56,834 nucleotides of DNA from Myxococcales bacterium (GTDB lineage Bacteria; Myxococcota; Bradymonadia; UBA7976; UBA1532), in assembly GCA_020633515.1 (NCBI GenBank), contig JACKDM010000030.1, positions 1 to 56,834 on the forward strand, given 5' to 3'. Shown one piece after another: positions 39,295 through 48,900 of this stretch (its first letter is position 1; each line of letters begins with the position of its first letter). The notes below the pieces were generated by a model, which had not been told where the DNA came from, made no database searches, and was given only the letters and a program-made list of their open reading frames with translations. Position numbers and translations under genes: made by a program.

Positions 39295-40304
39295 CCGGCC
39301 TCGACGAGCTCGAGACCCGCCTCGGCCGGCTCGACCTGCGCCTCGCCACCACCGGGCTCCACCTCCCCGCCGAGCGCATCGCCACCATCGTCGCCGGCGA
39401 AGAGCCCACCGACGCCGACGCCGCCCACCTCGCCGGCTGCGACGAGTGCGTCGAGCTCCTCATCGCGCTCGGCGAAGGCCTCGAAGCCCTCGCCGAAGAC
39501 CAGCCCGCGCTCGGCGCGCTCATGGTCGACCCCCCCCGCCCCATCCGCCGCCGCGCCCGCTTCGGCGCGCTCGCGATCGTGCTCTTCGCCGGCGCCGCCG
39601 CCGCCGCCGCCGGCTGGCTCATCCGCGCCGCCGCCCCCGACCACCCCCCGCGCCCCGGCGCCCGCGGCGCCATCGAGGCGCCAGACCCCGACGCCGTCGA
39701 GACCCCCATCCTCCCCGCCGAACAGGTCGTCGGCCGCGCCGCGCCCGCCGCCCCCGAGCCCGCCGCCGCCGTCGACCTCGCCCTCGTCGGCGACCGCCTC
39801 GCCGCCGCCCTCGGCCGCGGCGTCGACGCCTCCACCCGCGGCCTCGACGCCCTCGACCCCATCAGCGCCCTCGACCTCCTCGCCGGCCTCCCCGCCGCGC
39901 TCGCCGCCGCCGCCACGCCCGCCGAAGCCCCCCCGCCCCGCGCCCCCCCGAGAGCCACTCGACCGCCCCCCGCCCGCGCCCGCCCCCGCCTCGACCTCCC
40001 CGGCGCCCTCGAACGCCGCGACGGCCCCCGCCCCCTCGAGCGCATGCCCATCGACGGCCCCCCCCGCGGCTTCGGCCACCTCCAGCTCAACACCCGCCCC
40101 CCCGCGCGCGTCTTCATCGACGGCAAGCCCATCGGCTGGACCCCCATCATCGACCTCCGCCTCGCCGAAGGCCCCCACGACGTGCACCTCGTCTTCGACA
40201 GCGACCTCGCCGCCGAGCCCGAGCAACGCTTCCGCGTCCTCATCGAACCCGACCGCACCTGGCGCATGACCCGCGACAACGTCCGCCGCGCCCCCCGCCC
40301 CTGA
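39291..40304 (+). CDS. Membrane anti-sigma-like protein with zinc finger and PEGA domain
   Basis: A 337-residue protein. The N-terminus has HxxxCxxC (H46, C50, C53 in AAHLAGCDECVELL), the anti-sigma zinc motif, on the cytoplasmic side. One helix (about 91-111) crosses the membrane. A long Pro/Ala-rich spacer (about 115-260) leads to a PEGA domain (about 265-330: GHLQLNTRPPARVFIDGKPIGWTPI). It should bind and hold the sigma factor encoded just upstream, with the outer PEGA domain sensing or binding envelope material. The link to the sigma factor comes from the 4-nt overlap and the motif, not from experiment. Confidence 0.82.
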   Translation: MTGLDELETRLGRLDLRLATTGLHLPAERIATIVAGEEPTDADAAHLAGCDECVELLIALGEGLEALAEDQPALGALMVDPPRPIRRRARFGALAIVLFAGAAAAAAGWLIRAAAPDHPPRPGARGAIEAPDPDAVETPILPAEQVVGRAAPAAPEPAAAVDLALVGDRLAAALGRGVDASTRGLDALDPISALDLLAGLPAALAAAATPAEAPPPRAPPRATRPPPARARPRLDLPGALERRDGPRPLERMPIDGPPRGFGHLQLNTRPPARVFIDGKPIGWTPIIDLRLAEGPHDVHLVFDSDLAAEPEQRFRVLIEPDRTWRMTRDNVRRAPRP

Positions 40305-40363
40305 CATGGCCCCCCGCCGGCGCACGGACTATGATGCGCCCACTGCTGTCAGGAGCCCCCGCC

Positions 40364-42238
40364 ATGCCCGCACCCGCTCGCTCCACGCTCGCCGAGCTCA
40401 CCCCCCGCGTCATCCTCCTCGGCGCCGTGCTCTCCGTCGTCATGGGCGCCGCCAACGTCTACCTCGGCCTCCGCGTCGGCCTCACCGTCAGCGCCTCCAT
40501 CCCCGCCGCCGTCGTCGCCATGCTCATCCTCCGCGGCCTCCTCCGCGACGGCACCATCCTCGAAGCCAACCAGGTCCAGACCGCCGCCTCCGCCGGCGAA
40601 TCGCTCGCCGCCGGCATCATCTTCACCATGCCCGCGCTCGTCATCATCGGCGTCTGGACCGAGTTCGACTGGCTCATGACCACCGCCATCGCCTTCGCCG
40701 GCGGCCTCCTCGGCATCCTCTTCATGATCCCCATGCGCCGCGTCTTCGTCGTCGCCGACGACAACGAGCTCAAGTACCCCGAAGGCGTCGCCTGCGCCGC
40801 CGTGCTCGAAGCCGGCGAAGGCCAGGACACCGACGGCGCCGCCACCCGCATCGTCGGCGGCGCGCTCTGGGGCGTCGTCTTCGCGCTCGCCGCCAAGTAC
40901 TTCAAGATCATCCAGGGATCGCTCGCCACCGCCACCGCCGCCGGCGGCCGCATCTTCTACTTCGGCGGCGACATCTCGCCCGCGCTCGTCGCCGTCGGCT
41001 TCATCGTCCGCCTCGAGGTCGCCGTCCTCATCTTCCTCGGCGGCGCCATCGGCTGGCTCATCGGCATCCCGCTCCTCGCCGCCACCCCCGAGCAGCTCGC
41101 CGCCCCCCTCGACGGCGCCTTCGACCTCTGGGGCACCCAGATCCGCTACATCGGCGTCGGCGCCATGGTCGTCGGCGGCCTCGACGCCATCTACAAGGTC
41201 CGCCACGGCCTCGTCCGCGCCGTCACCGAGCTGCGCAACAAGAAGACCGGCCCCATCGACGACAGCCCCGGCGAACGCGACCTGCCCAGCCGCGCCATCA
41301 CCACCGCCGCGCTCATCGCCACCGCCGTCGTCGCCCTCGTCTACTACCGGCTCACCGGCGACCTCGTCGAGACGCTCATCACCACCGCCATCATGCTCGT
41401 GATGTCGTTCTTCTTCACCGCCGTCGCCAGCTACATCGTCGGCCTCGTCGGCAACAGCAACAGCCCCGTCTCCGGCATGACCATCACCGCCGTGCTCGTC
41501 ACCGGCGGCCTCCTCTTCCTCTTCGGCTACACCGGCGCCCAAGGCATGGTCGCCACCCTCGGCGTCGCCGCCATCGTCTGCTGCGCCGCCTGCACCTCCG
41601 GCGACGTCTGCAACGACCTCAAGACCGGCCAGCTCGTCGGCGCCTCGCCCTACCGCCAGCAGATCATGCAGATCATCGGCGTCGCCGTCGCCTGCGGCGT
41701 CATGGCGCCGGTCATGCAACTCCTCCACGAGCACGGCGGCGGCATCGGCAGCAAGGAGCTCCCCGCCCCCCAGGCCGGCCTCTTCGCCAGCCTCGCCGAG
41801 GGCTTCTTCGGCGACGGCGTCCTCCCCTGGGACATGGTCGGCTGGGGCGTCGGCCTCGGCGTCGCCGTGCTCGTCGTCGACCGCGTCCTCAAAGCCAGCG
41901 GCGCCCGCTTCCGCGCCCACCTCATGCCCATCGCCGTCGGCATCTACCTGCCCTTCGAACTCGCCACCCCCATCCTCGTCGGCGGCCTCATCGCCTGGGC
42001 GCTCTCCCGCGGCAAGACCGACGCCGAAGCCGACGAGGTCCTCCGCCCCGGCGTGCTCTTCGCGTCGGGCGCCATCGCCGGCGAATCCCTCACCGGCATC
42101 GCGCTCGCCATCCTCGCCTCCGCGCAGCTCGCCCCCCCCGACCTCGGCCTCGGCCAGGGGGCCATCACCGTCCTCACCGCCGCCGCCGCGATCGCGACCG
42201 CGCTGTTGTTCACCCGCTACGGCAAGCGGTGGAGCTGA
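40364..42238 (+). CDS. OPT family oligopeptide transporter
   Basis: A 624-residue membrane protein with about fourteen helices. Family features: GAANVYLGLRVGLTVSASIP near the N-terminus, NQVQTAASAGESLAAG, VADDNELKYPEGVACAAVLE, GNSNSPVSGMTI and CTSGDVCNDLKTGQLVGASP. OPT transporters take up short peptides or metal-chelator complexes with protons. ATG 40364 has AGGAG 8 bp upstream; ATG 40331 and 40334 are alternatives. It follows the anti-sigma gene by 59 bp and may be controlled by that sigma factor. Confidence 0.92.
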   Translation: MPAPARSTLAELTPRVILLGAVLSVVMGAANVYLGLRVGLTVSASIPAAVVAMLILRGLLRDGTILEANQVQTAASAGESLAAGIIFTMPALVIIGVWTEFDWLMTTAIAFAGGLLGILFMIPMRRVFVVADDNELKYPEGVACAAVLEAGEGQDTDGAATRIVGGALWGVVFALAAKYFKIIQGSLATATAAGGRIFYFGGDISPALVAVGFIVRLEVAVLIFLGGAIGWLIGIPLLAATPEQLAAPLDGAFDLWGTQIRYIGVGAMVVGGLDAIYKVRHGLVRAVTELRNKKTGPIDDSPGERDLPSRAITTAALIATAVVALVYYRLTGDLVETLITTAIMLVMSFFFTAVASYIVGLVGNSNSPVSGMTITAVLVTGGLLFLFGYTGAQGMVATLGVAAIVCCAACTSGDVCNDLKTGQLVGASPYRQQIMQIIGVAVACGVMAPVMQLLHEHGGGIGSKELPAPQAGLFASLAEGFFGDGVLPWDMVGWGVGLGVAVLVVDRVLKASGARFRAHLMPIAVGIYLPFELATPILVGGLIAWALSRGKTDAEADEVLRPGVLFASGAIAGESLTGIALAILASAQLAPPDLGLGQGAITVLTAAAAIATALLFTRYGKRWS

Positions 42239-42256
42239 ATCTGCTAAGGTGATCGT

Positions 42257-42847
42257 ATGAACGCCGCGGCCCACCCCATCGAAGACGACGACCCGCCGCC
42301 GCCCAGCCGGCCGGCGCTCTACCACGTCACCGAAGAAGAGTTCCTCGAACTGCCCGAGTCCACCGACCGGGTCGAGCTGATCGACGGAGAGATCTACGTG
42401 GCCCCCTCCGGCACCTGGAGACACCAGAGCCTCGCGCTCGACCTCGCGATCCACCTCCGCGGCTGGGCCGCCACCCGAGACCCCCGCCCCGCCATCGGCA
42501 TCGCCCCCTGCGACGTGCGCTTCGGCCCCGATCGCATCCTCCAGCCCGACCTCTTCGTCATCCTCGGCGGCCTCCCCCCCGACGCCGCCACCCCGCTCCG
42601 CACCGTGCCCGACCTCTGCGTCGAGATCCTCAGCCAGAACCGCGCCTACGACCGCCTCGCCAAGCGCTTCATCTATGCCCAGGCCGGCGTCGCCGAGCTG
42701 TGGACCGTCGACCCCGCCGGCCACCTCGAACGCTGGAGCGGCCCCGGCCTCGCCGCCCGCGAGCTCGTCGCCGGCACGCTCACCACCCCGCTCCTCCCCG
42801 GCCTCTCGATCGCGCTCCCCGCGCTCTTCCGCGGCGGCCTCGGCTGA
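42257..42847 (+). CDS. Uma2 family restriction-endonuclease-fold protein
   Basis: A 196-residue protein of the Uma2 (DUF820) family: VTEEEFLELPESTDRVELIDGEI, HQSLALDLAIHLRGW, PCDVRFGPDRILQPDLFVI and CVEILSQNRAYDRLAKRF. The D...E-x-L pattern is the PD-(D/E)XK nuclease core. Biological roles of Uma2 proteins are poorly known; they multiply in some genomes. AAGGTG lies 5 bp before ATG 42257, and a TGC-TAAGGT extended -10 overlaps it, so a leaderless start is also possible. It is followed 11 bp later by the DUF2868 gene. Confidence 0.87.
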   Translation: MNAAAHPIEDDDPPPPSRPALYHVTEEEFLELPESTDRVELIDGEIYVAPSGTWRHQSLALDLAIHLRGWAATRDPRPAIGIAPCDVRFGPDRILQPDLFVILGGLPPDAATPLRTVPDLCVEILSQNRAYDRLAKRFIYAQAGVAELWTVDPAGHLERWSGPGLAARELVAGTLTTPLLPGLSIALPALFRGGLG

Positions 42848-42858
42848 ACCCCGCGCGA

Positions 42859-44376
42859 ATGCCCGCCCCCCCGCTCTCGCTCGAAGACCTCGTCGACCTC
42901 GAGCTCCGCATCGCCGAAGACGAACACCAGGACCCCCAGACCCTCCTCGCCCGCGACCGCCCCATCGGCGCCACCCTCACCGCCACCGACCGCACCGAGC
43001 GCCTCCGCGGCTGGCTCGCCGCGCTGCGCGCCCGCGGCGCCGCCACCGGCGAACGCGTCGCCCGCGCGCTCCGCCTCACCCGCCTCGCGCTCCTCATCGC
43101 CGGCCTCACCACCGGCTGGGGCACCGCCCGCTGGCTCCTCGCCTACGACGGCCGCACCCCGGTCAACGTCGTGCACGCCCTCGCCGTCCTCGTCGGCCTC
43201 CAGCTCGCCCTGCTCCTCCTCCTCGCCCTCTTCGCGCTCCTCCGCCGCCTCACCGGCGACCGCATCCGCGCCCTCGGCGACCTCCGCGCCCTCGCCGTCG
43301 GCCTCGTCCGCCTCATCGACCGCCTCCAGCTCCGCGCCGACGCCGCCTGGCGCGCCCGCGACCCCGAGGCCCGCGCTTGTTGGAAGGCCGCCTGGCACCG
43401 CCTCAACAGCCGCCGATCGCTCTACCACGGCGTCGAACGCTGGCAGCTCCTCGCCGCCACCCAGGGCTTCGGCGTCACCTTCAACCTCGGCGCCCTCGCC
43501 GCGCTCCTCACCGCCGTCGCGCTCAGCGACCTCGCCTTCGCCTGGGCCACCACCCTCGCCGTCGAGCCCGCCGACGTCGCCGCGCTCGTCCGCCTCCTCG
43601 CCGCCCCCTGGTCCTGGATCTGGCCCGCCGCCGCCCCCGACGCCGCGCTCGTCGAAGCCACCCGCTACTCCCGCCTCGCCGCCGCCTACGCCGGCGCCGA
43701 CACCGGCCGCGCCGCCGACCCCCGCCTCATCGGCGACTGGTGGCGCTTCCTCGCCATGGCCATCACCGTCTACGGCCTCCTCCCCCGCCTCCTCCTCCAC
43801 GCCCTCGCCCGCCGCCGCGCCGCCGCCGTGCTCCAAGCGCTCCCCCTCCACACCCCCGACATCGACCGCGTCCTCCGCCGCCTCGAAGCCCCCCGCGTCG
43901 AGACCCGCGCCCCCGACCCCGAACACCCCCACGCCCCCCCCACCGCCGAGACCCCCCACCTCGCGCCCGCGCCCCCCGCCACCCCCTGGCGCGCCGTCAC
44001 CTGGCGCGACATCCCCCTCGCCCCCGAGCGCATCACCGCCCTCATCGAAGGCCCCTTCGCCGGCGCCGCCCGCGGCGTCGTCGACGTCGGCGACTACGAC
44101 GCCGAAGCCCGCGCCCTCCAGACCCTCGCCGCCGACGACGCCCGCGTCCTCGTCCTCGCCGAAGCCTTCGAAGCCCCCGACAAGGCCATCCGCCGCTTCC
44201 TCCGCGCGCTGCGCGACGCCCTCGGCCCCGACCGCCCCATCATCGTCGGCCTCGTGCACGAAGCCACCCCCGACGGCTACCGCCCCGTCGACCCCGACAC
44301 CCTCCGCCTCTGGCGCCAGCACCTCGCCGCCAACGAAGACCCCTGGCTCGGCGTCGAAGCCCTGGAGCAGCCATGA
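42859..44376 (+). CDS. DUF2868 membrane protein
   Basis: A 505-residue protein with at least four membrane helices in two groups (RLALLIAGLTTGWGTARWLL, ALAVLVGLQLALLLLLALFALL, FGVTFNLGALAALLTAVALS, FLAMAITVYGLLPRLLL) and a soluble C-terminal domain (about 370-505) that resembles a Rossmann-like or GTPase-related fold (ARGVVDVGDYDAEARAL, RVLVLAEAFEAPDKAIRRF). DUF2868 and DUF3482 genes occur side by side in proteobacteria, as here. Function is not established. ATG 42859 is the first start with family character; it overlaps the partner gene by ATGA. Confidence 0.85.
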   Translation: MPAPPLSLEDLVDLELRIAEDEHQDPQTLLARDRPIGATLTATDRTERLRGWLAALRARGAATGERVARALRLTRLALLIAGLTTGWGTARWLLAYDGRTPVNVVHALAVLVGLQLALLLLLALFALLRRLTGDRIRALGDLRALAVGLVRLIDRLQLRADAAWRARDPEARACWKAAWHRLNSRRSLYHGVERWQLLAATQGFGVTFNLGALAALLTAVALSDLAFAWATTLAVEPADVAALVRLLAAPWSWIWPAAAPDAALVEATRYSRLAAAYAGADTGRAADPRLIGDWWRFLAMAITVYGLLPRLLLHALARRRAAAVLQALPLHTPDIDRVLRRLEAPRVETRAPDPEHPHAPPTAETPHLAPAPPATPWRAVTWRDIPLAPERITALIEGPFAGAARGVVDVGDYDAEARALQTLAADDARVLVLAEAFEAPDKAIRRFLRALRDALGPDRPIIVGLVHEATPDGYRPVDPDTLRLWRQHLAANEDPWLGVEALEQP

Positions 44377-45824
44377 CCACCCCCGTCTTCGCCGTCGTCG
44401 GCCGCGTCAACAAAGGCAAATCCAGCGTCGTCGCCACCCTCGCCGAAGACCCCGCCGTCGCCATCGCCCCCCGCCCCGGCACCACCCGCACCGCCACCCG
44501 CTTCCCCGTCGCCGTCGACGGCCGCGTCCTCTTCGAACTCGTCGACACCCCCGGCTTCGAAGAAGCCGACCGCGCCCTCGCCTGGCTCAAGGCCGAAGCC
44601 GTCTCCCCCGCCGAGCGCCCCGCCCGCGTCCGCCACTTCGTCGACGCTCATGCCGGCACCGACGACTTCATCGAAGAGCGCACCCTCCTCGCCCCCATCC
44701 TCCGCGGCGCCTCCATCCTCTACGTCGTCGACGGCGCCCACCCCTACCGCCCCAACCACCAGGCCGAGATGGAGATCCTCCGCTGGACCGGCCGCCCCGG
44801 CATGGCCCTCATCAACCGCACCGGCGACGGCGACCACACCGAGACCTGGAGGGCGGCGCTCAAACAATCCTTCGACGTCGTCCGCGTCTTCGACGCCCAC
44901 CACGCCAGCTTCGCCGAGCGCATCGCCCTGTTCCGCGCCTTCCGCGCCCTCGACGACGACGCCGGCCCCGCCCTCGAAGCCGCCATCGACGCCCTCCTCG
45001 CCGAGCGCCGCCGCCGCCGCGCCGAAGCCGCCCACGAGATCACCGACCTCCTCGTCGACGCCACCACCCTCACCCTCACCGAGACCGCCCCCGACCAGGC
45101 CGACCTCGCCGGCCGCCGCGCCGAGCTCGAAGCCCGCTTCCACGCCCGCCTGCGCGACCGCGAGCAAGCCGCCCGCCGCCGCGTCGAACAGCTCTACCAC
45201 CACCGCGCCACCTGGACCGAAGGTGAGCTCGACCGCCCCGTCTTCGACGAAGACCTCTTCGCCGAGCGCACCTGGCAGCAGCTCGGCCTCACCGACGGCC
45301 AGATCATCGCCGCCACCACCAGCGCCGGCGCCGCGGTCGGCGGCGCCATCGACGCCGCGGTCGGCGGCGCCAGCTTCCTCGCTGGGACCGCCATCGGCGC
45401 GGCGGTCGGCCTCTTCGGCGGCCTCGCCCGCCTCGGCCGCCGCTACGCCACCGCCACCCCCGGCGAACGCGCCGCGGACCTCGGCCGCCGCCTCACCACC
45501 CCCGGCGGCCGCCCCTACCGCATCGGCCCCCACCAGAACCCCAACTTCCCCTTCATCCTCCTCGACCGCGCCCTCCTCCACTACACCGACGTCGCCGCCC
45601 GCGCCCACGCCCGCCAGGACCGCCCCCGCCTCCCCGACGCCCGCCCCTCCGCCGCGCTCGACCCCGACACCCGCAAGGCCCTCGCCGCCCTCTTCGCCAC
45701 CCTCCGGAAGACCTGGCAGGACGTCGACCACCAGACCCGTGACCACCTGTACCGCCACGTCGCCGACCGCCTCGAAGCCGCCGACCCCGCCGCCCCCATC
45801 GCGCCCCGCCTCCCCCCCTCCTGA
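44373..45824 (+). CDS. DUF3482 family Era-like GTPase
   Basis: A 483-residue protein. The N-terminal G domain (about 1-190) has P-loop GRVNKGKSS, switch region GTTRT and DTPGFEEAD; the NKxD position is degenerate (NRTGDGDH). The central region has a glycine/alanine-rich hydrophobic segment (about 308-350: TTSAGAAVGGAIDAAVGG, FLAGTAIGAAVGLFGG) that could insert in or lie on the membrane. The C-terminal part matches DUF3482. Working with DUF2868 at the membrane is suggested by the overlap; the process is unknown. Confidence 0.87.
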   Translation: MTTPVFAVVGRVNKGKSSVVATLAEDPAVAIAPRPGTTRTATRFPVAVDGRVLFELVDTPGFEEADRALAWLKAEAVSPAERPARVRHFVDAHAGTDDFIEERTLLAPILRGASILYVVDGAHPYRPNHQAEMEILRWTGRPGMALINRTGDGDHTETWRAALKQSFDVVRVFDAHHASFAERIALFRAFRALDDDAGPALEAAIDALLAERRRRRAEAAHEITDLLVDATTLTLTETAPDQADLAGRRAELEARFHARLRDREQAARRRVEQLYHHRATWTEGELDRPVFDEDLFAERTWQQLGLTDGQIIAATTSAGAAVGGAIDAAVGGASFLAGTAIGAAVGLFGGLARLGRRYATATPGERAADLGRRLTTPGGRPYRIGPHQNPNFPFILLDRALLHYTDVAARAHARQDRPRLPDARPSAALDPDTRKALAALFATLRKTWQDVDHQTRDHLYRHVADRLEAADPAAPIAPRLPPS

Positions 45825-45911
45825 CGTCCCGGTCACGAAGGCATGGAAACCTCCGGCGCCCATCTGGCAACCTACTGACAAACGGCCCCGCCGCTCACCC
45901 CGGAGATCCCC

Positions 45912-48900
45912 ATGCGCCGCGCCGTCACCCTCTCGCTCGGCCTCCTGCTCGGCGCCTGCGCCGACCCCGAGCCCGCGCAGCAGGCGATCGCCCCCATCGG
46001 CAGCCGCGACCGCGTCACCACCGACGCCGCGCTCTGGGACCGCGCCCTCCCCCCCGCCGACGCCGGCCTCGACCCCGCCCCCGACGCCGCCCCCCCCGAC
46101 CGCGGCCGCGTCGACCCGCTCCCCGACCCCGACGCCGCCGTCCCCGACGCCGACCCCGACGCCGCCGTCCCCGACCCCGACGCCGACCCCGACGCCGACC
46201 CCGACGCGGACCCCGACGCGGACCCCGACGCCGCCGAGCCCGACGCCGCGCCCGACCCCGACCTCGGCCCCCCGCCCCCACCGCTCGACCCCCCGATCAT
46301 CACCCAGGTCATGCCGGCCAACGCCGGCGCGCTCCTCGACGACGACGGCGAGCCGAGCGACTGGATCGAGCTCCACAACCCCAACCCCCACCCGTACCCG
46401 CTCGCCGGCCACCACCTCAGCGACGACCCCGACGACCCCACCCGCTGGCGCCTGCCCGCCGTCGAGATCGCCCCCCGCGGCTACCTCGTCGTCTTCGCCT
46501 CCGGCAAGGACCGCGACGACCCCGACGCCCCGCTGCACACCGACTTCCGCCTCGACGCCGACGGCGAGACCCTCACCCTCAGCGACCGCGACGGCGCCCC
46601 GCTCGACACCCTCGGCCCCTGGCCCCCGCAGCTCGACGCCGTGAGCTGGGGCCGCCCGATGACCGTCGACCGCCAGCCGCTGCTCGCCCCCGACGCGCTC
46701 GCCCGCCACGCGCCGCTCGCCGCGCTCACCCCCGACTGGAGCGCGCCCGCCTTCGACGACGCCGCCTGGGCCGAGGGCCCGCTCCCCCTCGCCGCCGACC
46801 CCATCGACCCCCTCGCGCCGGGCACCGTCATCCCCGACCACGCCCCCGGCGCCGGCCACCTCGCCCGCCTCGCCTTCACCGTGCCGCCCGGCCTCACCGC
46901 CGACGCCTGGACCCTCGAAGTCCACGCCGACGACGGCTTCGCCGCCTGGCTCGACGGCGCCCCCGTCGGCGCCGACAACGCGCCGCCGTTCCTCGTGCCG
47001 GACGCCACCGCGCCCGCCGACCACCCCGCCGACGCCCCGCCTCGTCTCCTCCCGCTCCCCCCGCTCGCCGAGGGCCCGCACCTGCTCGCCGTCGCCGCCT
47101 TCGACCACCCCGCCGACGACGGCCGCTTCGCGCTCGCGCTCACCCTCGACGCCGTCACCGCCGCCGTCGACCCCGGCGCCGCCTACCTCACCCCCACGCC
47201 CGGCGCCCCCAACCGCCCCGCGCCCGCGCTCCCGCCCGTCATCTTCGAGCTCACCCGCGACCCCGCCGTCCACCCCGACGAACCCATCGAGGTCACCGCC
47301 CGCGTCGTCGCCCCGAGCGCCCCGCTCACCGCCGTCCGCCTCACCTGGCGCCGCCGCTTCGCCCCCGAAGAGACCCTCGACATGGCACCCGATGCCATCG
47401 ATCCCACCCTCTACCGCGCCACCCTGCCCGGCGCCCCCGCCGGCGAGCTCGTGCGCTGGTACGCCGAAGCCACCGACGCCGCCGATCGCACCACCCGCGA
47501 GCCTCCCTTCCCCGACCCCCTCGACAGCGAGCGCTACCGCGGCGCCGTCGTCATCGACGAAGCCATCGTCACCGCGCTCCCCGTGCTGCACTGGTTCGTC
47601 GAGAACCCCGCCGGCGCCGACCGCGACGGCGGCGCGCGCTCGACGCTGTGGTACGCGGGCGCGCTCTACGACAACGTGCTCGCCGACATCCACGGCCAGT
47701 CGACCCGTGGCTTCCCCAAGAAGAGCTACGACCTCGACTTCAACCGCGACAACCGCTTCGACCTCGACGACGCGCTCCCCCGCATGAAGGACATCAACCT
47801 GCTCTCGACCTGGGCCGACAAGTCACGCGTGCGCAACACCCTCGCCTACGAGGTCTTCCGCGACGCCGGCCACGACCACCACCTCGCCTTCCCGATGCGG
47901 GTGCAGCGCAACGGCGGCTTCTTCTCCATCGCCGACTTCGTCGAAGACGCCGACGACCGCTGGCTCGAGCGCATGGCATACCCCGAACCCATCGGCGCCC
48001 TCTACAAGATGTACGACCGCGTCGAGAACCCCGCGAGCGCCGAGAAGAAGACCCGCACCGACGAAGGCATCGACGATCTGCGCGCCGTCGTCGATGCCAT
48101 GCGCCTCCCGCCCGCCGAGCGCCGCCTCTGGCTCTTCGACAACATCGACCTCGCCCGCACCGCCAACTTCCTCGCCGCGAGCTTCGTCATCGGCAACGTC
48201 GACTGCTGCCACAAAAACTACTACCTCTACCGAGACACCGATGGCACCGCCGAGTGGTGGTTCATGCCATGGGACGTCGACCTCAGCTTCGGCCGCGTCT
48301 GGACCGGCACCTACTTCGACGACCGCCTCTACCCCGACACCGGCCTCTTCCTCGGCCGCGACACCGGCAGCCGCAACGCGCTCCTCGCCGCGCTCTACGA
48401 GCAGCCCGAGTTCGTCCAGATGTACCTGCGCCGCACCCGCAGCCTGCTCGACGCGCTCCTCCAACCCCCCGGCACCCCCGACCCCCGCCTCGAAGCCCGC
48501 ATCGCCGAGCTCGAAGCGCAGCTCGCCCCCGACGCCGCCACCGACACCGCCGCCTGGCCTACGTGGGGCGAGCCGCAGACCATGCCCGAAGCCATCGGCC
48601 ACCTCCGCCGCTACCTCGAAGACCGCCGCGCCCATGTCTATGGCACCCTCGTCGAACGCGAACCCGGCGCCGTCTTCATCGATCCCACCCCCGGCGCCGT
48701 CCTCGCCCGCTACCGCGTCCCCGTCGCCGACGATCCCACCCTCGCCTGGACCGCGCCCGAGCACGACGACAGCGAATGGCTCGAAGGCCCGCTCGGCCTC
48801 GGCTACGAGAACGCCCCCGCCGAGTACGATCCCTTCATCGCCACCGCCGTGCGCCCCACCGACGCCGACCCGCGCGCCACCTCGATCCAGCTCCGGGTGC

